Shown here: piece by piece, positions 7,082 through 10,404 of the stretch
Layout: each line of letters begins with the position of its first letter
Position numbering within the stretch: position 1 is the first letter of the stretch
NCBI GenBank assembly: GCA_017885385.1
Contig: JAFNGF010000206.1
Span: 8,845 to 19,248, forward strand
From: Planctomycetota bacterium
Lineage (GTDB): Bacteria; Planctomycetota; Phycisphaerae; Sedimentisphaerales; Anaerobacaceae
Reading direction: 5' to 3'
DNA length: 10,404 nt
Notes under the pieces: model-generated
Seen by the model: only the letters and a program-made list of their open reading frames with translations
Told to the model about the DNA's origin: nothing
Databases searched by the model: none
Program-made: the position numbers and the translations under genes

Positions 7082-7755
7082 TGAGGATTCTCTTGTTTAG
7101 CCTCGGCACCTGCCCCGCGGCCAGCACAGCGAGCTGTGGCCGAGGCAACCCCCGCCACAGGCCCGTCCCCTCGGCCTTGCTCGGGGCGGGCCTGAGCCCA
7201 GTCGAAGGATGCGGGGGCTAAATTCTGAACCGACACGACAAGCCCGCCATACGCCTGGCGGGCAAGCTGCTGGGCGGCAAGCCGGCGCTTGTCGGCGGTC
7301 AATTCCTTTTCGCCGACCAGCTTCAGCGCCTTTGTGGGGCAGGCCTCGACACAGGCCGGCTCTTTGCCGGCTTTGCTGCGCTCAATACAGAAGTCGCACT
7401 TGACTACCGCCTTGCCGTGACTTTCGGCGTCGATGACTCCGAAAGGACAAACCACGATGCAATACTTGCAGCCGATACACCTGGCTTGTTCAATCAATAC
7501 GGGAGTGTCGGCTTTGTGCCGATATATTGCCCCGGTCGGACAGACGGCGATACAAGGTGCATCCTCACAGTGCCGGCACTGCATCGGCACCGCAAATTCT
7601 CCTGCCGCCTCGACCGTCACCCTTTTTTGCGGCTTAGGCTGCTCCGCCACTGCTTCCTCGAGACGGCCAGATGCCGAATGTGCCACCGCGCAGGCTATTT
7701 CGCAACTTTTACAGGCCAAACACCTTCCAATATCTACCGCTATCACTTTACGCAT
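7078..7755 (-). CDS. CooF/HycB-like ferredoxin with four [4Fe-4S] motifs
   Basis: 225 residues. Four cysteine groups follow the CooF/HycB/DMSO-reductase-beta pattern: C12/C15/C18/C22; C60/C63/C68/C72; C93/C96/C99/C103; and C120/C123 with C135/C139. Such proteins carry electrons between a catalytic subunit, here CODH, and a partner enzyme. Two in-frame ATGs occur (7761 and 7755). GGAG at 7762-7765 touches the first but is 6 bases from the second, so 7755 is chosen. Residues from about 180 onward (NLAPASF and on) are rich in G, A and R, carry no family feature, and coincide with palindromic DNA at 7100-7192, so the C-terminal tail is probably repeat-derived. The stop overlaps the next start (ATGA). 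It follows cooC by 88 bases. CODH as the electron partner is inferred from context. Confidence 0.9.
   Translation of the reverse strand: MRKVIAVDIGRCLACKSCEIACAVAHSASGRLEEAVAEQPKPQKRVTVEAAGEFAVPMQCRHCEDAPCIAVCPTGAIYRHKADTPVLIEQARCIGCKYCIVVCPFGVIDAESHGKAVVKCDFCIERSKAGKEPACVEACPTKALKLVGEKELTADKRRLAAQQLARQAYGGLVVSVQNLAPASFDWAQARPEQGRGDGPVAGVASATARCAGRGAGAEAKQENPQ
7100..7146. repeat. Nested palindrome in the 3' end of the ferredoxin gene
   Basis: The outer 8-bp arms gcctcggc (7100-7107) and gccgaggc (7139-7146) enclose an inner 6-bp hairpin cacagc/gctgtg (7125-7130/7133-7138) with a 2-base loop. It is translated as part of the G/A/R-rich tail of the CooF-like protein, ending 20 bases before the stop. 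Confidence 0.65.
7160..7192. repeat. GC-rich imperfect inverted repeat in the 3' end of the ferredoxin gene
   Basis: ggcccgtcccc (7160-7170) pairs with ggggcgggcc (7183-7192) with one bulged T and a 12-base loop. It adjoins the palindrome at 7100-7146; together with the flank up to about 7217 the two appear to form one composite repeat within the coding frame. Confidence 0.55.
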
Positions 7756-7802
7756 GTTCATCTCCGAGACACCTGCACAAACCGTTTGTCAGCACCCTCG
7801 AA

Positions 7803-7850
7803 CCCCGCAATAAATTGCGGGGCTAAATATTTAGCCTGCGGTTTCACCGC
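7803..7850. repeat. Hairpin cluster at the cooC-ferredoxin junction
   Basis: Three consecutive palindromes occur: ccccgcaa/ttgcgggg (7803-7810/7815-7822, loop taaa), the perfect 14-base palindrome gctaaatatttagc (7822-7835), and gcggt/accgc (7838-7842/7846-7850), the last overlapping the cooC stop codon. The first hairpin could slow transcription after cooC, but no T-run follows it on the minus strand, so a repeat or mRNA-processing site fits better than a terminator. Confidence 0.65.
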
Positions 7851-8644
7851 CGCTTTTTAAGGCCGGGCGAAATCAAGTCCACCAACGCATTCTTTGCCTG
7901 ACGCAAGCCCTGCACAAATTCTGCATCGGCTTCGGTCGCCGGCTTACGCTCAATATCCACCTGCTGCACGGACCGGCTATAGCCCAGACTTCCCAGCAGA
8001 GGTATATCTTTCAACTGAGACCTTATGACGTCGGTCTGAACAGCTTCGGTAATCTTGTTGGCGATTGCCGCGACGTGCTTGATCCCTAAATCTCTGGCCA
8101 TTTTCGCCACGTTGTTAGCCGTTTCTATGCTCCTGCCGCCCGGCTCGACAACCACTACCAGCGCGTCTATGCCCTGGACGCTTGCCCTGCCCATAGATTC
8201 GACGCCGGCAGCCAAATCCACCAGGACCAACTCCTGCCGCTGCAGAATTGTATGCGTCAACAATGCCTTTAGAAACGCTCCTTCCGGACAGGCGCAACCG
8301 GCTCCTGCCCGCGTTATGGCCCCCAAAACCAGCAGTTTTACGCCGTCGACCTTGAGCCAGTACTTCTGGGGTATGTCGCTGACATTGGGGTTCAGCCTGA
8401 AATACGCCGCCGGCGCGTCTTTGGTCGTGCCGGTACGCTCGGCGATCAGCTCTTTCATCTGGATGAGCGGCGCAGGCACCCGCTCAGTGGGTATGCCAAA
8501 AGCCAGAGCCAGATTGGCGTTTGGATCGGCGTCGATAGCCAGAACGTCAAAGCCGTCCTGGGCGAATAATTGTGCCCAGACCGCACAGACCGTGGTCTTG
8601 CCCACGCCCCCTTTGCCGCCAATTGCTATCTTTAGACCCTGCAT
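7844..8644 (-). CDS. cooC: CODH nickel-insertion ATPase (maturation factor)
   Basis: 266 residues of the MinD/SIMIBI P-loop family. The deviant Walker A GKGGVGKTT spans 10-18 with the signature lysine K11. Switch I DADPNANLALAFG is at 38-50. The C-x-C metal site is C117/C119 (GCACPEGAFLKALL), and Walker B is DLAAGVES at 143-150. CooC dimerises through such a CxC site and uses ATP to help load nickel into the CODH C-cluster. The frame is open 67 codons upstream to 8845, but that part lies over a repeat element and has no family likeness; ATG at 8644, 5 residues before the KIAIGGKGGVGK strand, is right for the family. No Shine-Dalgarno is evident. It heads the acsA/acsB cluster and probably serves the AcsA encoded downstream. 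Confidence 0.94.
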   Translation of the reverse strand: MQGLKIAIGGKGGVGKTTVCAVWAQLFAQDGFDVLAIDADPNANLALAFGIPTERVPAPLIQMKELIAERTGTTKDAPAAYFRLNPNVSDIPQKYWLKVDGVKLLVLGAITRAGAGCACPEGAFLKALLTHTILQRQELVLVDLAAGVESMGRASVQGIDALVVVVEPGGRSIETANNVAKMARDLGIKHVAAIANKITEAVQTDVIRSQLKDIPLLGSLGYSRSVQQVDIERKPATEADAEFVQGLRQAKNALVDLISPGLKKRR

Positions 8645-8664
8645 TGTGAATACAACAACGGAGG

Positions 8665-8755
8665 GTGGCAGCGTCAAAACCGCAGGTTTTGGCGATGGCA
8701 GGCCGGCATCCGAGCCGGGGCCAAGCCATCCCCAAGCTGCGCTTGAGGCTGCCAC
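8665..8755. repeat. Three-hairpin cloverleaf-like element upstream of cooC
   Basis: The outer 8-bp arms gtggcagc (8665-8672) and gctgccac (8748-8755) enclose three stems: aaaacc/ggtttt (8676-8681/8685-8690); gatggc/gccatc (8694-8699/8725-8730), containing ccggc/gccgg (8703-8707/8714-8718); and caagc/gcttg (8733-8737/8741-8745). It ends 20 bases before the cooC start. Its ends (GTGTGGCA ... TGCCAC on the minus strand) match those of the 4333-4385 element, which favours a shared repeat family. A structured 5' leader is the alternative. Confidence 0.7.
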
Positions 8756-8786
8756 ACCGAAACGCAACCGACACCAAAAACATATT

Positions 8787-8815
8787 ACTTTAATGCCGGG
8801 CCCTAAGACGGTCAA
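8787..8815 (-). promoter_or_regulatory. Candidate sigma70-type promoter for the cooC operon
   Basis: On the minus strand TTGACC (8815-8810) and TAAAGT (8792-8787) are separated by exactly 17 bases. Transcription would start near 8780, giving a leader of about 136 bases that contains the three-hairpin element. The promoter overlaps an 8-bp inverted repeat, tgccgggc/gcccggca (8794-8801/8821-8828), which could be an operator or chance. Support is motif-only. Confidence 0.35.
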
Positions 8816-8838
8816 GCTCAGCCCGGCAAAAACTTCGT

Positions 8839-8859
8839 CCAACACTACCTACAGTGTGG
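8839..8859 (-). terminator. Weak terminator candidate after the DUF3786-type gene
   Basis: On the minus strand a short hairpin (acact/agtgt, extended by GG/CC with a bulge) lies 46 bases after the DUF3786 stop and is followed, 6 bases later, by a run of five T. The stem is short and the T-run displaced, so termination would be partial at best. With the promoter candidate just downstream it would mark a transcription-unit boundary. Confidence 0.25.
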
Positions 8860-8904
8860 GGGCAAAAGAGTTCTTTCAAACGTAGCGGAGATAGCAAAAA
8901 CGAA

Positions 8905-9504
8905 CTACCGGACGGCTTTAACCAGCGCATCCACAGTTAGATTGACCGCTGCCTGCAATGCGTCCAGCGGCAGTTGAGCCGCTGCGGTTTGGTCGAACAA
9001 TATCGACGCGCGGGCGGGAAATTCCTCGTCGGCTCGCCAAATCACTATGGTTATCGGGATACGCGGCAATACATACAACTGCACCGAAGCATCGCCAAAT
9101 TCGCACCGTTTGGCATCAAATTGCTTAGCGGCTTCGTACAGCCGGTCAGGCTGATTGCCGAATGCCTGCTCTAATTTGTCCGTGGGAAGGCTGTGCGGGC
9201 CGCGGAAGAAAAACTGCCCGCCAGGCAGGGATTCGGCTCGGACCAGCTTATCGGCAACCGGCAGATCCTTGGCATTTATTAAGTACGCGAGGATGCAAAG
9301 CTGCTGAATAAACCCCGCCGGCGTATGCGGCGAACCCGGCTCAGCAGAAAAAATCTCTCTACCTGCAAGATTCACCACGTAGCTATTCTGGAGCAGAGTG
9401 ACAATGTAGCGGTCCGGATTTGTTATGTACCGGCAATTCGCCCTTCGGGCGGTTTTCTGCCCATCAAGCTCAACAAGCTGCTGCCAAAGGCCCTCGTGAG
9501 ACAT
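8905..9504 (-). CDS. DUF3786-type protein, possible CODH/ACS-associated factor
   Basis: 199 residues, no signal peptide or membrane segment. The sequence (MSHEGLWQQLVELDGQKTARRA, then a stretch with FSAEPGSPHTPAGFIQQLCILAYLINA, a GGQFFFRGPHSLPTDKLEQAF segment, and the C-terminal LFDQTAAAQLPLDALQAAVN) resembles DUF3786 proteins, which are found in anaerobes, often near Wood-Ljungdahl or corrinoid genes; that association is recalled, not computed. Biochemical function is unknown. ATG at 9504 is chosen over a GTG at 9519 because a weak AAGAG precedes it and the family-like sequence starts there. It stands between molybdenum cofactor genes (47-base gap) and cooC (260-base gap). Only a few cysteines are present and no metal-binding motif is clear. 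Family call is moderately sure. Confidence 0.72.
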   Translation of the reverse strand: MSHEGLWQQLVELDGQKTARRANCRYITNPDRYIVTLLQNSYVVNLAGREIFSAEPGSPHTPAGFIQQLCILAYLINAKDLPVADKLVRAESLPGGQFFFRGPHSLPTDKLEQAFGNQPDRLYEAAKQFDAKRCEFGDASVQLYVLPRIPITIVIWRADEEFPARASILFDQTAAAQLPLDALQAAVNLTVDALVKAVR

Positions 9505-9522
9505 TGCTCTTACGCCCACGAC

Positions 9523-9551
9523 ATAATCAATTGTAAATAATCAATAGTCAA
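9523..9551 (-). promoter_or_regulatory. Candidate sigma70-type promoter for the DUF3786 gene
   Basis: On the minus strand TTGACT (9551-9546) and GATTAT (9528-9523) are 17 bases apart in an AT-rich 47-base gap, right after the moaB stop. The predicted start of transcription is near 9516, about 12 bases before the ATG at 9504. AT-rich spacers produce such matches easily, so this is tentative. Confidence 0.35.
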
Positions 9552-10031
9552 TTACTCGTGTCCCTTTCCCGCAAGCATGTCCATCGCGTGCGGCAAAACA
9601 CCCAGGATCACTTCCAGCGATTCTTTGACTGCTTTTGGGCTGCCCGGCAGATTGATTATGAGCGTACTTTTGCGGACGCCGGCTACCGCCCGCGAAAGCA
9701 TGGCATTTTTCGTTTTTTTCAGTCCTTCCTGCCGGATGGCTTCCGCCAAGCCGGGAACCATTCTCTCGCACACCGCAGAGGTCGCCTCCGGCGTAACATC
9801 ACGAGGCCCAAGGCCCGTGCCGCCGGCGGTAAAGACAACATCCACTTTTAGCTCGTCGGCAAAATGCACAAGCTCGCGCTGGATGTCCACACGCTCGTCT
9901 GGCACGATTTTATGTTCGCATATCTCAAATCTGTCCGCCGGCAGCATACCCCTGATGGTCTGGCCGCTTACGTCTTGTCTTTTTTGCCCGGCGCAACTAT
10001 CGCTAACCGTCAGTATCGCTACTCTCATCAT
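9552..10031 (-). CDS. moaB: MoaB/MogA-family molybdenum cofactor biosynthesis protein
   Basis: 159 residues, the normal length of a single-domain MoaB/MogA protein that adenylylates molybdopterin before metal insertion. Visible motifs are ILTVSDSCAGQKRQDVSG (6-23), the family signature TAGGTGLGPRDVTPEAT (68-84) and LPGSPKAVKESLEVI (128-142) at the molybdopterin-binding site. Two adjacent ATGs (10031 and 10028) are possible starts; GAGGTG lies about 11 bases ahead of the first. The start overlaps the end of the MOSC gene by 29 bases, so the two are co-translated. It would supply Mo- or W-pterin for formate dehydrogenase, the usual first enzyme of the methyl branch; that link is inference. MoaB versus MogA cannot be settled here. 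Confidence 0.92.
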   Translation of the reverse strand: MMRVAILTVSDSCAGQKRQDVSGQTIRGMLPADRFEICEHKIVPDERVDIQRELVHFADELKVDVVFTAGGTGLGPRDVTPEATSAVCERMVPGLAEAIRQEGLKKTKNAMLSRAVAGVRKSTLIINLPGSPKAVKESLEVILGVLPHAMDMLAGKGHE

Positions 10032-10404
10032 TCGAGTTTAGCACCTCTATGGTGTCACCCACTTTGATTCGGCCGGATTTTGTTATCCTTCCAAAAACAC
10101 CTTCTCGCGGCATAATACAATCACCGATCTGCTGGAAAATCGCGCATTTGCTGTGGCATTCTTTGCCGAATTGGGTAATCTCAATCTCGGCCTCGGAGCC
10201 GAGCCTGAGCTTAGTGCCCAGCTTTAGAGACGATAGGTCAATTCCCTCTGTAGTAATATTCTCTGCAAAATCTCCTGATTTTACCTGGGCTCCCTTTGCC
10301 CTGATTTTTTCGATAGATTCCTCCGCCAGCAGACTGATTTGTCTGTGCCAATTGCCCGCGTGGGCGTCGCCTTCTATGCCAAAACCGGCTTTGGCCTGAG
10401 CAGC
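10003..10404 (-). CDS. MOSC-domain protein, N-terminus beyond the window
   Basis: 133 residues are visible, in frame from the window edge to TAG at 10005-10003. It matches small stand-alone MOSC proteins: GIEGDAHAGNWHRQISLL near the visible N-terminus, SGDFAENITTEGIDLSSLKLG in the middle, and a conserved cysteine region, QFGKECHSKCAIFQQIGDCI, followed by MPREGVFGRI and IKVGDTIEVL. Only about 15-25 residues are likely missing. MOSC domains are related to the C-terminus of molybdenum cofactor sulfurase and are often beside moaB or moaC in anaerobes; a role in sulfur transfer to the cofactor is a family-level guess. The gene overlaps moaB by 29 bases. Confidence 0.9.
   Translation of the reverse strand, partial: AAQAKAGFGIEGDAHAGNWHRQISLLAEESIEKIRAKGAQVKSGDFAENITTEGIDLSSLKLGTKLRLGSEAEIEITQFGKECHSKCAIFQQIGDCIMPREGVFGRITKSGRIKVGDTIEVLNSNDESSDTDG

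Noticed and set aside
3568..8755. CRISPR array
   Set aside because: The palindromic units differ in sequence and length and are irregularly spaced, with no direct repeat-spacer pattern.
8645..8845. 67-codon N-terminal extension of cooC
   Set aside because: It spans the three-hairpin element, has no CooC likeness, and the P-loop would be misplaced relative to the family.
8055..8885. Long + strand open frame of 276 codons opposite cooC
   Set aside because: Shadow of cooC and its upstream repeat; serine- and threonine-rich nonsense with no motif.
9439..9451. Hairpin cgccc/gggcg within the DUF3786 gene
   Set aside because: Only 5 bp, and it encodes a plausible ARRA stretch; likely chance in GC-rich coding sequence.

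Overview
The window is one densely packed minus-strand gene cluster centred on the bacterial carbon monoxide dehydrogenase/acetyl-CoA synthase (CODH/ACS) of the Wood-Ljungdahl pathway. No + strand gene is convincing. The source is probably an anaerobic, CO2-fixing or acetyl-CoA-oxidising bacterium of moderately high GC. The many GC-rich palindromic elements resemble in style the dispersed repeats of some uncultured anaerobic lineages such as Planctomycetota. That lineage guess is weak; the bacterial (not archaeal) CODH/ACS type is firm.

In the direction of transcription (high to low coordinates) the order is: the end of a MOSC-domain protein (10404-10003) and a MoaB/MogA-family molybdenum cofactor protein (10031-9552); a DUF3786-type protein (9504-8905); a 260-base gap with a weak terminator candidate, a promoter candidate and a three-hairpin element; the CODH nickel-insertion ATPase CooC (8644-7844); a CooF-like four-cluster ferredoxin (7755-7078); a small thioredoxin-like [2Fe-2S] protein that looks frameshifted (7081-6805); NuoE/HndA-like (6763-6260) and NuoF/HndC-like (6263-4389) diaphorase subunits; a NuoG-N/HoxU-like Fe-S subunit (4322-3480); the CODH catalytic subunit AcsA/CooS (3445-1499); and the first 488 residues of acetyl-CoA synthase AcsB (1466 to the window edge).

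The inferred joint role: AcsA and AcsB interconvert CO2, CO and acetyl-CoA; CooC loads nickel; the CooF-like ferredoxin and the NuoE/NuoF/NuoG-N module carry electrons between CODH and NAD(H). The three-subunit diaphorase is the kind normally joined to an [FeFe]-hydrogenase or formate dehydrogenase. Here acsA is encoded where that catalytic subunit usually is, which suggests an NAD-linked, possibly electron-bifurcating, CODH/ACS. The molybdenum cofactor genes fit a need for a Mo/W formate dehydrogenase elsewhere in the pathway.

The second theme is palindromic DNA. Compact multi-hairpin elements lie at several gene junctions (8665-8755, 7803-7850, 4333-4385) and, more unusually, inside reading frames (3568-3662 in the NuoG-N gene, 7100-7192 in the ferredoxin gene, 5620-5638 in nuoF), where they are translated without breaking the frame.
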